Counted from the stretch's first letter, positions 1 through 7,104 are shown. The stretch is DNA of 64,000 nucleotides from Streptomyces sp. MUM 178J (GCF_022414575.1 NZ_JADWYQ010000005.1:148009-212008), one strand, 5' to 3'. Translations and numbers: made by a program. Notes: generated by a model from the letters alone, not told the origin.

Positions 1-405
1 TTCGTCCCGCATCGCCGTGACGACCGCGGCGAACGGCTCGCCGTGCGTACGCGCCTGACGGTGCAGCACCGCCCAGCCGTCCGGATGCTGCGCGGTGTGC
101 GTGAAGAACGCCGCAAGCCCCGTCCACAGCTGCCGGTCGGCGGGGAGCCCCGACTCGACGCCGGCGCGCACGGCCTCGATCAGCGCCTGCGCCTCCCGTC
201 GGATGCAGGCGGTGAACAGCTCCTCCTTGGAGTTGAGATAGAGATAGACGAGGGGTTTTGAGACCCCCGCCAGCTCGGCGATCTCGTCCATCGAAGCCGC
301 GCGGTAACCGCGCTGTCCGAAGGTCCGCACCGCGGCGTCCATCATCTGGCGCTCGCGCACGGCACGCGGCATGCGTTTACCCTTCGCGCTCTTCACGGCA
401 CCCAT
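1..405 (-). CDS. TetR family transcriptional regulator (3' part beyond the window)
   Basis: The gene runs off the left edge, so only about 134 N-terminal residues are visible. Residues about 14-60 form a TetR-type helix-turn-helix, with the recognition region reading MDEIAELAGVSKPLVYLY followed by LNSKEELF, the usual end of the DNA-binding domain. What follows is helical and resembles a TetR_C ligand-binding domain, but the ligand cannot be guessed. The ATG at 405 is preceded by GGGAGG about 10 bases upstream, which supports this start. The gene points away from the symporter operon to its right. A possible -10 (TAGGCT on the minus strand) sits at 471-476. Family confidence is high and target unknown. 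Confidence 0.9.
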   Translation of the reverse strand, partial: MGAVKSAKGKRMPRAVRERQMMDAAVRTFGQRGYRAASMDEIAELAGVSKPLVYLYLNSKEELFTACIRREAQALIEAVRAGVESGLPADRQLWTGLAAFFTHTAQHPDGWAVLHRQARTHGEPFAAVVTAMRDE

Positions 406-576
406 GTTGAGAACATCCTCCCGCCCCACACACCACACCTGTTTCCCCTGCTCCCCCTACTGCGCGGTAAGCCTAAGGCCCGCCGGCGGCCCTGAACCGT
501 CCCTCGCGACCGGGTGGCCGACGAGTAACTGAACCTTCCTCACGTTCCCTACGTATTGCAGCCATAGGAACGCTCA

Positions 577-646
577 GCGACGCCCGGCGGCATGCCGTGG
601 GAGACACCGGAAGTCGCCTCCGGTCCACGGCGCCGCCGGGCGTCGC
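577..646. repeat. Long imperfect inverted repeat in the tetR/symporter gap
   Basis: Arms at 577-600 and 625-646 match over about 22 bases with one small bulge (GCGACGCCCGGCGGC shared). A second small palindrome, ACCGGA with TCCGGT, sits in the loop. The structure lies beyond the symporter terminator and upstream of tetR. It could be a second transcription barrier or a structured RNA element. No protein-coding sense was seen in 406-813. Confidence 0.55.
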
Positions 647-658
647 GAGCTGACGGCC

Positions 659-691
659 GAGGCCCTCCTGCCCGGGGGGCAGGAGGGCCTC
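659..691 (-). terminator. Strong hairpin terminator after the symporter gene
   Basis: A perfect 15-bp stem (GAGGCCCTCCTGCCC at 659-673 and its complement at 677-691) closes on a 3-base loop. It lies about 120 bases past the symporter stop on the minus strand. There is no clear U-tract, as is common for Streptomyces terminators. Confidence 0.75.
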
Positions 692-813
692 GAAGCGAGC
701 CCGGGGATCGCCGGGCGACCGGCAGGGCCTCACGGAACCCCGGGGAACCGGATGGCCGCCACGGCGCGCCCGAGCACGCTCGACGGCCGGTCGCGGCACT
801 TCTCGCGGAGCGC

Positions 814-2166
814 TCAGGCGGCGGCCACCGGGACGGTCGGCTTCTGCCCTGCGTCGCGGGCGTCGGCATCCGTGATCGGGGACGAAGTGGCCGAGTTGTA
901 CGCGTCGTGGTCGAGGATCTTCTCGCGGGCCGCGACGACGACCGGGACCAGCGCCTGGCCGGCGACGTTCGTGGCCGTGCGCATCATGTCCAGGACCGGG
1001 TCGACGGCCAGCAGCAGACCCACGCCCTCCAGCGGGAGGCCCAGCGTGGAGAGGGTCAGGGTGAGCATGACCGTCGCGCCGGTCAGGCCCGCCGTGGCGG
1101 CGGATCCGACGACCGATACGAAGACGATGAGCAGGTACTCCTGGATGCCGAGCTGTACCCCGAAGATCTCCGCGATGAAGATCGCGGCGATGGCCGGGTA
1201 GATCGCGGCGCAGCCGTCCATCTTGGTCGTCGCGCCGAACGGCACGGCGAAGGAGGTGTACTCCTTCGGGACGCCGAGGCGCTCGGTGACCCGCTGGGTG
1301 ACCGGCATGGTGCCGACGGAGGAGCGGGAGACGAAGGCCAGCTGGATGGCGGGCCAGGCGCCGCGGAAGAACTGCAGCGGGCTGATCCTGGCGACCGTGG
1401 CGAGCAGCAGCGGGTAGACGCCGAACAGCACCAGCGCGCAGCCGATGTAGACGTCCGCGGTGAAGGTGGCGTACTGGCCGATCAGCTCCCAGCCGTAGTC
1501 GGCGATCGCATAGCCGATGAGGCCGACCGTTCCGAGCGGCGCCAGGCGGATGACCCACCACAGGGCCTTCTGCAGCAGCTCCAGCACGGACTCGCTGAGC
1601 GCGAGGACCGGCTTGGCGCGCTCGCCGAGCTTGAGGGCGGCGATGCCGGCGACGGCGCCCATGAAGACGATCTGCAGGACGTTCAGCTCGGTGAAGGGCG
1701 TGATGACGTCGGTCGGGATGATCCCGGTCAGGAAGTCGATCCAGCTGCCCTCGTGCTTGGGCGCGGCCCCGTCGCGGGGCGTGAGACCGGTGCCTGAGCC
1801 GGGGTTTGTGAGCAGACCGATGGTCAGGCCGATGGCGACCGCGATCAGCGACGTGATCATGAACCAGAGCAGGGTGCGGGTGGCCAGCCGAGCGGCGTTG
1901 TTGACCTTCCGCAGATTGGTGATCGACACCAGGATCGCGAAGAAGACGAGCGGCGCGACGGCCAGCTTCAGCAGCTGGACGAAGATCGAGCCGATCTGGT
2001 CGAGGGTGTCCTTGAGCCAGGAGAGGTCCTGGCTGCGGGCGAGCCAGCCGAGCAGGACGCCCAGAGTGAGGCCGGCTGCGATCTGGGCCCAGAACGGGAC
2101 CTTCGGCAGCCGGAGGCCGGATGTGGGGGACGACGCGGATGGGGTGTTCGCGGTGTTCGCGGACAC
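814..2166 (-). CDS. Dicarboxylate/amino acid:cation symporter (DAACS family), possibly a cystine importer
   Basis: A 450-residue membrane transporter of the GltP/DctA/TcyP family, with about eight membrane segments and two re-entrant loops. Family hallmarks are the Ser-rich re-entrant motif SRSSVGTMPVT, the substrate/cation motif GATTKMDGCAAIYPA (a variant of the usual NMDGT), and DPVLDMMRTATNVAGQ near the C-terminus. The tail after about residue 425 is hydrophilic. I chose GTG at 2166 because GGAG stands about 7 bases upstream; a longer reading frame to 2277 would run through the attenuator-like hairpin. Upstream lies a Cys-rich leader peptide (2262-2372), a pattern associated with sulfur genes in actinobacteria. 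By inference the substrate may be L-cystine, as for Bacillus TcyP in the same superfamily, rather than C4-dicarboxylates or glutamate. Confidence 0.9.
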   Translation of the reverse strand: MSANTANTPSASSPTSGLRLPKVPFWAQIAAGLTLGVLLGWLARSQDLSWLKDTLDQIGSIFVQLLKLAVAPLVFFAILVSITNLRKVNNAARLATRTLLWFMITSLIAVAIGLTIGLLTNPGSGTGLTPRDGAAPKHEGSWIDFLTGIIPTDVITPFTELNVLQIVFMGAVAGIAALKLGERAKPVLALSESVLELLQKALWWVIRLAPLGTVGLIGYAIADYGWELIGQYATFTADVYIGCALVLFGVYPLLLATVARISPLQFFRGAWPAIQLAFVSRSSVGTMPVTQRVTERLGVPKEYTSFAVPFGATTKMDGCAAIYPAIAAIFIAEIFGVQLGIQEYLLIVFVSVVGSAATAGLTGATVMLTLTLSTLGLPLEGVGLLLAVDPVLDMMRTATNVAGQALVPVVVAAREKILDHDAYNSATSSPITDADARDAGQKPTVPVAAA

Positions 2167-2216
2167 GGGCACACTCCAGTGACGTATCAGAGCTTCAAGC
2201 CGTACGGACAGAAGGT

Positions 2217-2247
2217 GCGGCGCCCACGCGCGAGTGCGCGGCGCCGC
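2217..2247 (-). promoter_or_regulatory. Attenuator-like hairpin between leader peptide and symporter
   Basis: GCGGCGCC (2217-2224) pairs with GGCGCCGC (2240-2247), and inside them CGCGC pairs with GCGCG around a GAGT loop. It lies 15 bases past the leader-peptide stop and about 50 bases before the symporter start. That is the position expected of a terminator or sequestering hairpin controlled by ribosome stalling in the leader. The regulatory role is inferred. Confidence 0.6.
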
Positions 2248-2261
2248 TGCATGATGCCGGG

Positions 2262-2372
2262 TCAGACCGAGCGGCAACAGACCGCGGACATACAGCGGCA
2301 GAGATCGACATGCAGACGCGCCACGAGCGGGCTGCCCGCGGCGTCGTGGCGGTGGCGCACTGCTGTCGTCAT
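2262..2372 (-). CDS. Cysteine-rich leader peptide (36 aa) upstream of the symporter
   Basis: A short ORF begins with ATG at 2372, exactly 7 bases after a TAGCGT -10 box, so the transcript is probably leaderless. The peptide ends VDLCRCMSAVCCRSV: two Cys codons separated by Arg, then two adjacent Cys codons, shortly before the stop. Its start is rich in His and Arg. Known biology: actinobacterial genomes carry many short leader peptides with a VDLCR-like core and terminal Cys clusters, and in mycobacteria such ORFs act as cysteine-responsive attenuators in front of sulfur-metabolism genes. Here the leader is followed by a GC-rich hairpin and then the transporter. The reading frame and Cys pattern are seen directly; attenuation is inferred. 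Confidence 0.8.
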   Translation of the reverse strand: MTTAVRHRHDAAGSPLVARLHVDLCRCMSAVCCRSV

Positions 2373-2411
2373 GCCGAACACGCTAACACTTGAACTTTGA
2401 GAACCTCAAAG
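2373..2411 (-). promoter_or_regulatory. Promoter and palindromic operator of the leader peptide/symporter unit
   Basis: On the minus strand TTGAGG (2404-2409) and TAGCGT (2380-2385) are separated by 18 bases, a good vegetative-type promoter. A perfect 7-bp inverted repeat, CTTTGAG-AAC-CTCAAAG (2395-2411), overlaps the -35 box and would suit a repressor. Which regulator binds is unknown. Confidence 0.7.
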
Positions 2412-2455
2412 CACTTCTTTGGGCTAATTCGAAGGAGAACAGAGCCCATGACAAC

Positions 2456-2498
2456 GGAGTCCCAGGTAGAGAGCGGGTGCTCCCTTACCTGGGACTCC
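2456..2498. terminator. Hairpin terminator of the DUF4229 gene
   Basis: A perfect 13-bp stem, GGAGTCCCAGGTA (2456-2468) with TACCTGGGACTCC (2486-2498), encloses a 17-base loop. It lies 30 bases beyond the DUF4229 stop and separates that gene from the symporter promoter. Confidence 0.75.
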
Positions 2499-2527
2499 GG
2501 AAGGCCTATCGGCGGATGTGAGGAACG

Positions 2528-2818
2528 TTACGCGCCGTCCTCCTGGGTGCGGTTCGCCTCCAGGCGCGCCTTCGCCCGGTCCACCTTCTGCACGATCTGC
2601 TCGGACATCGCCTCCCGCTGCTTGCGCAGCAGCACAAAACTGAGCGGCGCGGAGACGACGACCGCCAGCAGGACGACCCAGACGAAGTTGGAGTCGCCGA
2701 GCCCCTTGGGCAGGATGCCGAACTGGACGAGTCCGGCGACGACGACGAACGAGCCGACGAAGACGGCAAGACGCAGGAGCGTGTACCGGATCGCGGCGTT
2801 CGGCTTTGCTGCGGACAC
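2528..2818 (-). CDS. DUF4229 domain-containing small membrane protein
   Basis: A 96-residue protein with two predicted membrane helices (about residues 12-35, LLRLAVFVGSFVVVAGLVQF, and 45-66, VWVVLLAVVVSAPLSFVLL) joined by a short loop. A charged helical tail (RKQREAMSEQIVQKVDRAK) ends in EDGA. This layout matches the actinobacterial DUF4229 family, whose function is not known. The GTG at 2818 has AGAAGG upstream at suitable spacing. Longer frames to 2977 add sequence with no domain character. It appears to be a single-gene unit with the hairpin at 2456-2498 downstream. Confidence 0.85.
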   Translation of the reverse strand: MSAAKPNAAIRYTLLRLAVFVGSFVVVAGLVQFGILPKGLGDSNFVWVVLLAVVVSAPLSFVLLRKQREAMSEQIVQKVDRAKARLEANRTQEDGA

Positions 2819-2976
2819 GGCGGGCCTTCTCTCTTCGTACAACAGGCGATGCCTGTCCAGTGAAGCACGCCCGCCGGCCCACCCGTCCCACAGGGTCCGG
2901 CCGCGCCCCCGCGCGGCCGGAGACTCGTCCGGATCAGGCCTGATCCGGACGGAACAGCCTAGTGCCGGGAGGGGCA

Positions 2977-3414
2977 CTAGTGGCCGCTGTGCTCCTTGAC
3001 CACTCGCCGGGCCTGCGCAAAGAGCATGCCCACGTTCAAGGACTTGCGGCAGACCACGACGGCCACGATGTCCTCGTTCTGGGTGTTGCGGATGAACAGG
3101 TGCGTGAGGTTGTCGCTGTTGACCAGGATCTCCTGGAAGTAGTGCTGCGCGGTGCTGACCCCCCGGCGCTCCTTGAAGAGGTCCTCGATCATCACCACGG
3201 TGCGCCCCTGGAAGAGGTCGAGCGTGGCCCCGGCCAGCAGATCGAGGACTTCGGTGGGGTGCGTGTCGACGGTGTCGACGGACAGCAGCATGCCGGTCGC
3301 CATATCGACCACTCCGGCCGCCAGGCAGTCGGGCACCTCGTTTCGCAAGTTCTTGACCAGTGCGGTCACTTGATCCGACATCGTACGGTGTGCGCGGTTT
3401 CCTGCCGTGCTCAT
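2977..3414 (-). CDS. Roadblock/LC7-like domain protein
   Basis: About 145 residues with the alpha/beta pattern of a Roadblock/LC7 (MglB-like) fold: an N-terminal helix (VTALVKNLRNEVPDCLA), a strand GVVDMATGMLLSVDT, a central helix, and late strands LFIRNTQNEDIVAVVV with a final helix. Such proteins usually dimerise and act as regulators or scaffolds for small GTPases. It is the last of three genes read leftwards (4855 to 2977) with gaps of 36 and 55 bases. Two ATGs stand side by side at 3417 and 3414 behind GAGGAG; 3414 has the better spacing. A start at an internal ATG (MSDQV) near 3382 is also possible. No GTPase gene is nearby. Confidence 0.75.
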   Translation of the reverse strand: MSTAGNRAHRTMSDQVTALVKNLRNEVPDCLAAGVVDMATGMLLSVDTVDTHPTEVLDLLAGATLDLFQGRTVVMIEDLFKERRGVSTAQHYFQEILVNSDNLTHLFIRNTQNEDIVAVVVCRKSLNVGMLFAQARRVVKEHSGH

Positions 3415-3469
3415 CATGCTCCTCGTGTTCGGCCTGTCTTGTTCGCGACGCGTCTGCCGCGCCTGCGGC

Positions 3470-3862
3470 TCACCTGTCCGCCCTCGAAGCGCCCGGAAGG
3501 CTCAGCACCCCCTTGATGCGCTCCACTGCCTTGAGCGACTCCGCCTCCAGTCGGCCCAGGTTGAGTCCCTCGTCCCCGAGGACCACCATCAGTGCGGTGT
3601 CTCCCACGGCGTACATGGCCGCGCAGCCTGCGGTGCCGTGCGTGACGCTCTGCTGGAACGTGCCCCTGCCGCAGGTCGCGGTGGTGCGGCGAGCCAGTCC
3701 CAGGCCGGCGGCGGCGAGCGCGGCGAGTGCGTCGGGGTCGATGCCGTCCTCCGTGTCGGCGGCGATCAGCAGCCCGTCCACGGCGACGACGGCGGCGTCG
3801 GTGACGCCCGCCACCTGCTCCCTCAGCGTGCGCATTTCCGCTACCAGCCCGTCATGGTTCAT
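3470..3862 (-). CDS. Roadblock/LC7 domain protein
   Basis: A 130-residue single-domain Roadblock/LC7 protein. The N-terminal helix (MNHDGLVAEMRTLREQV) leads to GVTDAAVVAVDGLLIAADT, the signature strand-turn-strand of this family, then an Ala-rich helix and the strand ALMVVLGDEGLNLGRL. The ATG at 3862 is preceded by AAGGGA. It sits between the winged-helix regulator and the second Roadblock gene and is presumably co-transcribed. In streptomycetes such proteins (CvnB) normally accompany a sensor kinase, a DUF742 protein and a GTPase in conservons; here those partners are missing. Confidence 0.85.
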   Translation of the reverse strand: MNHDGLVAEMRTLREQVAGVTDAAVVAVDGLLIAADTEDGIDPDALAALAAAGLGLARRTTATCGRGTFQQSVTHGTAGCAAMYAVGDTALMVVLGDEGLNLGRLEAESLKAVERIKGVLSLPGASRADR

Positions 3863-3898
3863 CAGGGCACATCCCTTTCGGTCGGGGGTTCTCGAATC

Positions 3899-4855
3899 TC
3901 AGGCGTCGTGGGAGTCGGAGCCGCGCAGGAGCCCGCGCCTCCCTTGACGCAGCCAGGCGAAGTCCGTCCAGCCGGACGGCCGGACGGCGGGAAGGATCTC
4001 GTTGATGCCGCTGGCGCCCGGGCTGCGGCGGGGCAGCGGCTCCCGCGACGGGGCGGCCGACGCGGCAGACGGGGCGGCCGTCGGAGCACCCCGCGGCGGA
4101 GCCGCCCCCGGGCCCCGGGAGCCGCTCGCGGAGCGCGGCTCGGGTCCGCCGCCGACGACCTCGATCAGCCCCTCGGCCAGCATGCGTGACATGTCCACCG
4201 TCACGGTGTAGACGCCGCGACCGATGACGAACGCGATGTCCCGCGCGCTGCGCCGGCCGTTGGCGGACCGGAGGATCCGGAGGCGTTCCCGGCTCACCGG
4301 TCCACGCTCCCGCTCCATGTCCACCCCCGGCGCGGGGACGAAGCGTTCCCGGTCCGGGCCCACGGGGACGGGGAGCGTGGCGAGCGCATCGCGCCGCCAC
4401 ACCGCCTCTCGCAGCAGGTCACGCGGGTCGGCGTCGGGCAGCACCACGTCGGGAAGGGCCGCGTCGGCGTCCAGTCGGCAGCCCCAGACCGGGCCGGCCG
4501 CCATCGCGAACACCGCGTCCCGGGCGGCCATCCGCGCCAGCACCTTGAGCTCGGCCGCGCCGAGGCAGCCGTGCGCGACGAGCGCGGGGACGGCGTCCCG
4601 GGGCGTGGTGCCCGTGCCCAGGACGGCCAGCCATGCGTCCTCGCGGATCCGGCCGGACCGCAGCAGCAGCGTGCACACGGCGGGGGAGCCCGGACTCTCG
4701 ACCGCGATCACAGCGCCCCGTCTCATATGCATCGTCCCGCCGGGCGCTCCCGCCACATGCAGCGTGCCGGTGGCCCGGTCGGCGACACAGCGATCGAGCG
4801 AAACCGTGAGCAGGTCGCAGGCGTCCTGTTTCAGCGAATCGCTGCTGCTCGCCAT
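3899..4855 (-). CDS. Winged-helix regulator with PATAN/DUF4388-like N-terminal domain
   Basis: A 318-residue protein. Residues about 1-125 show a repeated 'G-T-L-H-V ... M-R-R-G-A-V-I-A-V' pattern reminiscent of DUF4388/PATAN domains. Residues about 170-230 contain a winged-helix region (RERLRILRSANGRRSARDIA, then VYTVTVDMSRMLAEGLIEVV). The C-terminal 90 residues are Pro/Ala/Arg-rich and probably disordered. I start at ATG 4855 because GAGGGAG precedes it closely; the longer frame adds an Arg-rich stretch without features. First gene of the three-gene Roadblock unit, so it may regulate it or couple it to transcription. The 260 bases upstream (4856-5115) hold no gene, only moderately AT-richer DNA suited to a promoter. 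Domain assignment is tentative. Confidence 0.65.
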   Translation of the reverse strand: MASSSDSLKQDACDLLTVSLDRCVADRATGTLHVAGAPGGTMHMRRGAVIAVESPGSPAVCTLLLRSGRIREDAWLAVLGTGTTPRDAVPALVAHGCLGAAELKVLARMAARDAVFAMAAGPVWGCRLDADAALPDVVLPDADPRDLLREAVWRRDALATLPVPVGPDRERFVPAPGVDMERERGPVSRERLRILRSANGRRSARDIAFVIGRGVYTVTVDMSRMLAEGLIEVVGGGPEPRSASGSRGPGAAPPRGAPTAAPSAASAAPSREPLPRRSPGASGINEILPAVRPSGWTDFAWLRQGRRGLLRGSDSHDA

Positions 4856-5115
4856 CGCTCCCTCATCGCCGCGCCGCGTCGTGCCCTGTCGTGGAAGGCG
4901 CGCGCCTTCCACGGAAGTGCCCGACGCGCCGGTTCACGGGGATTTTTAGCAGGCGTGGATGCGACTTATCCGGCCATCGGACAAGATGATCAGAGGCGAG
5001 AGTTTGAACGACTTTCGCTGTCAGAAGCGCCGTTTCAATGGACAGGACCTGTCACGTCCGTCCCCTGTCGGAACGGCGCCGTCGACTGACGCGGCCGCCG
5101 GCCGGAGAACGCGAA

Positions 5116-5147
5116 AAGCCCCCGGCCGATCGGCAGGCCGGGGGCTT
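5116..5147 (-). terminator. Terminator of mqnE
   Basis: AAGCCCCCGGCC (5116-5127) and GGCCGGGGGCTT (5136-5147) form a perfect 12-bp stem with an 8-base loop. It lies 30 bases beyond the mqnE stop codon. Confidence 0.85.
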
Positions 5148-5176
5148 CGCCCGTGGGCGGGGCGGGGGCGGACGGG

Positions 5177-6340
5177 TCAGACCCGCATCGGCTGGGGGGC
5201 CTCCCGGCGGTCCGGGTCGGGCCCCGGGTACTCCCGGATCACCTCGTACCGCGTGTTCCGCTCCACCGGGCGGAAGCCCGCGTCGCGGATCAGGTCCAGC
5301 AGATCGTCCCGCGTCAGCTTGTTCGGCGTGCCGTAGTTGTCCGCGTCATGCGTGATCTTGTACTCGACCACGGAACCGTCCATGTCGTCCGCACCGTGCT
5401 GCAGCGCGAGCTGGGCGGTCTGCACGCCGTGCATCACCCAGAAGACCTTCACATGCCGGATGTTGTCGAACAGCAGCCGGGAGACGGCGAACGTCTTCAG
5501 CGCCTCCGCGCCCGTCGCCATCGTGGTCCGCGCCTGGAGCGTGTTGCGGACCTTGCCGTCCTTCACATCGACGAAGTCGTGCTGGTAGCGCAGCGGGATG
5601 AAGACCTGGAAGCCGCCCGTCTGGTCCTGGAGCTCCCGCAGCCGCAGGACGTGGTCGACCCGGTGCCGCGGCTCCTCGATGTGGCCGTACAGCATCGTGC
5701 ACGGCGTCTTGAGGCCCTTCTCGTGCGCCAGGCGGTGGATGCGCGACCAGTCCTCCCAGTGGGTGCGGTGGTCGACGATGTGCTGCCGCACCTCCCAGTC
5801 GAAGATCTCGGCGCCGCCGCCGGTCAGCGACTCCAGACCCGCCTCGATCAGCTCGTCGAGGATCTCCGACGCCGAGAGCCCCGAGATGGTCTCGAAGTGG
5901 TGGATCTCGGTCGCCGTGAACGCCTTCAGCGAGACGTTCGGCAGCGCCTTCTTCAACTCGCTCAGGGAGCGCGGGTAGTAGCGCCACGGCAGATTGGGGT
6001 GGAGCCCGTTGACGATGTGCAGCTCGGTGAGGTTCTCGCTCTCCATCGTCTTGGCGAGGCGGACGGCCTCCTCGATGCGCATGGTGTAGGCGTCCTTCTC
6101 CCCCGGCTTGCGCTGGAAGGAGCAGTACGCACAGGACGCCGTGCACACGTTCGTCATGTTCAGATGGCGGTTGACGTTGAAGTGCACGACGTCGCCGTTC
6201 TTGCGGGTGCGCACCTCATGGGCGAGTCCGCCGAGCCAGGCCAGGTCGTCCGACTCGTACAGCGCGATGCCGTCCTCGCGGGTCAGCCGCTCGCCGGAGC
6301 GGACCTTCTCCTCCAGCTCGCGCTTGAGTCCAGCGTCCAT
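5177..6340 (-). CDS. mqnE: Aminodeoxyfutalosine synthase (radical SAM), menaquinone biosynthesis
   Basis: A 387-residue radical SAM enzyme that adds the enolpyruvyl side chain product of chorismate to an adenosyl radical, making aminodeoxyfutalosine in the futalosine menaquinone pathway. The [4Fe-4S]-binding motif CTASCAYC places Cys at 66, 70 and 73. Downstream motifs typical of the MqnE/MqnC/CofH group include HIVNGLHPNLPW, ESLTGGGAEIFDWEVR and PCTMLYGHIEEP. I start at ATG 6340 (MDAGLK) because GGGAGG precedes it; a start 15 bases earlier is possible. Sibling menaquinone genes (UbiX-, UbiA- and UbiD-like) lie just to the right, while mqnA, B, C and D are not in the window. MqnC is a relative, but the context and motifs favour MqnE. 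Confidence 0.92.
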   Translation of the reverse strand: MDAGLKRELEEKVRSGERLTREDGIALYESDDLAWLGGLAHEVRTRKNGDVVHFNVNRHLNMTNVCTASCAYCSFQRKPGEKDAYTMRIEEAVRLAKTMESENLTELHIVNGLHPNLPWRYYPRSLSELKKALPNVSLKAFTATEIHHFETISGLSASEILDELIEAGLESLTGGGAEIFDWEVRQHIVDHRTHWEDWSRIHRLAHEKGLKTPCTMLYGHIEEPRHRVDHVLRLRELQDQTGGFQVFIPLRYQHDFVDVKDGKVRNTLQARTTMATGAEALKTFAVSRLLFDNIRHVKVFWVMHGVQTAQLALQHGADDMDGSVVEYKITHDADNYGTPNKLTRDDLLDLIRDAGFRPVERNTRYEVIREYPGPDPDRREAPQPMRV

Positions 6341-6388
6341 GCGCCCGCCTCCCATACGTCAACCAATCGGGCCCCACCCAGACTACGG

Positions 6389-6844
6389 CTAGGCCTCTTC
6401 GGGCAGGTCCCCGACCCGGTTCTCCCACTTCGTGGACAGCACGATCGTCGTACGCGTACGGGACACGCCGCGCGTCCCCGACAGCCGGCGGATCGTCTTC
6501 TCCAGGCCGTCGACGTCGCTCGCGCGCACCTTGAGCATGTACGAGTCGTCGCCCGCGATGAACCAGCAGTCCTCGATCTCGGCGAGGTCCTTCAGCCGAC
6601 GCGCCACGTCCTCGTGGTCGGCGGCGTCGGAGAGCGAGATGCCGATCAGCGCGGTGACGCCGAGGCCGAGCGAGGGCGCGTCGACCGTGGCGCGGTAGCC
6701 GGTGATGACGCCCGCGGCCTCGAGGCGGTTGATCCGGTCGGTGACGGAGGGCCCGGAGAGCCCCACCAGCCGGCCGAGCTCCGCATATGAGGCCCTGCCG
6801 TTCTCCCTGAGGGCCTGGATGAGCTGCCTGTCCACGGCGTCCAT
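6389..6844 (-). CDS. Lrp/AsnC family transcriptional regulator
   Basis: A 151-residue feast/famine regulator. The N-terminal HTH (residues about 3-50) reads VDRQLIQALRENGRASYAEL then GLSGPSVTDRINRLEAAGVI, a textbook AsnC-type sequence. The C-terminal RAM/AsnC ligand domain spans about 65-145. The ATG at 6844 has GGAAGG upstream; a TTG at 6871 would add nine residues without support. The stop lies 48 bases before the mqnE start, so the two may be co-transcribed, and control of menaquinone genes is a reasonable guess. Its ligand, probably an amino acid, is unknown. Confidence 0.9.
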   Translation of the reverse strand: MDAVDRQLIQALRENGRASYAELGRLVGLSGPSVTDRINRLEAAGVITGYRATVDAPSLGLGVTALIGISLSDAADHEDVARRLKDLAEIEDCWFIAGDDSYMLKVRASDVDGLEKTIRRLSGTRGVSRTRTTIVLSTKWENRVGDLPEEA

Positions 6845-6863
6845 AAGCCTGAGCCTTCCATTG

Positions 6864-6921
6864 TTCAGCAATACCGCGAGTTTACGTGTAGAATCTAAGG
6901 CATACAGGGTCGACGCCCTGT
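6864..6921 (+). promoter_or_regulatory. Candidate promoter and palindrome upstream of the small ORF
   Basis: TTCAGC (6864-6869) and TAGAAT (6889-6894) are spaced by 19 bases, reading rightwards away from lrp. Just downstream is a palindrome, ACAGGG-6-CCCTGT (6904-6921), which could be an operator or an RNA hairpin. The local DNA is AT-richer than its surroundings. Confidence 0.45.
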
Positions 6922-6957
6922 GAATCTTTCAGACGATCAACGACGATCCTTCAGGAG

Positions 6958-7104
6958 ATGAAACCCACCGTGTACACGATCGAGATGGCCTAGGCCCAGA
7001 TGCGACAGCTTCAGGAACTGGCCGACCGCTCGCGTGCCCACCAGCCCTCGGCCGCCCGGCGGACCGACAGGACCCGTACCCCGCGCCGCTCCAAGAAGCG
7101 CTAA
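6958..7104 (+). pseudogene. Small basic protein ORF interrupted by an in-frame amber codon
   Basis: Reading from ATG 6958 (or GTG 6970, VYTIEMA) the frame gives 48 codons ending at TAA 7102-7104, with one TAG at 6991-6993. After the TAG the frame continues AQMRQLQELADRSRAH and finishes RTPRRSKKR, strongly basic and with normal high-GC third positions. Without the TAG this would be a convincing 44-48 residue basic protein with AGGAG upstream. It is divergent from lrp and overlaps the mqnM stop by four bases. The TAG may be a real disabling mutation, a sequence error or a readthrough site. I do not recognise the protein. Confidence 0.6.

Noticed and set aside
2448..2999. An ORF starting ATG 2448 with an excellent AAGGAG ahead of it
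   Set aside because: It runs through the DUF4229 terminator hairpin and then antisense to DUF4229. The encoded protein has no family character after the first 20 codons. A very short peptide is conceivable but unsupported.
5153..6790. A 545-codon plus-strand frame over mqnE and lrp
   Set aside because: Antisense to two genes with clear radical SAM and AsnC motifs.
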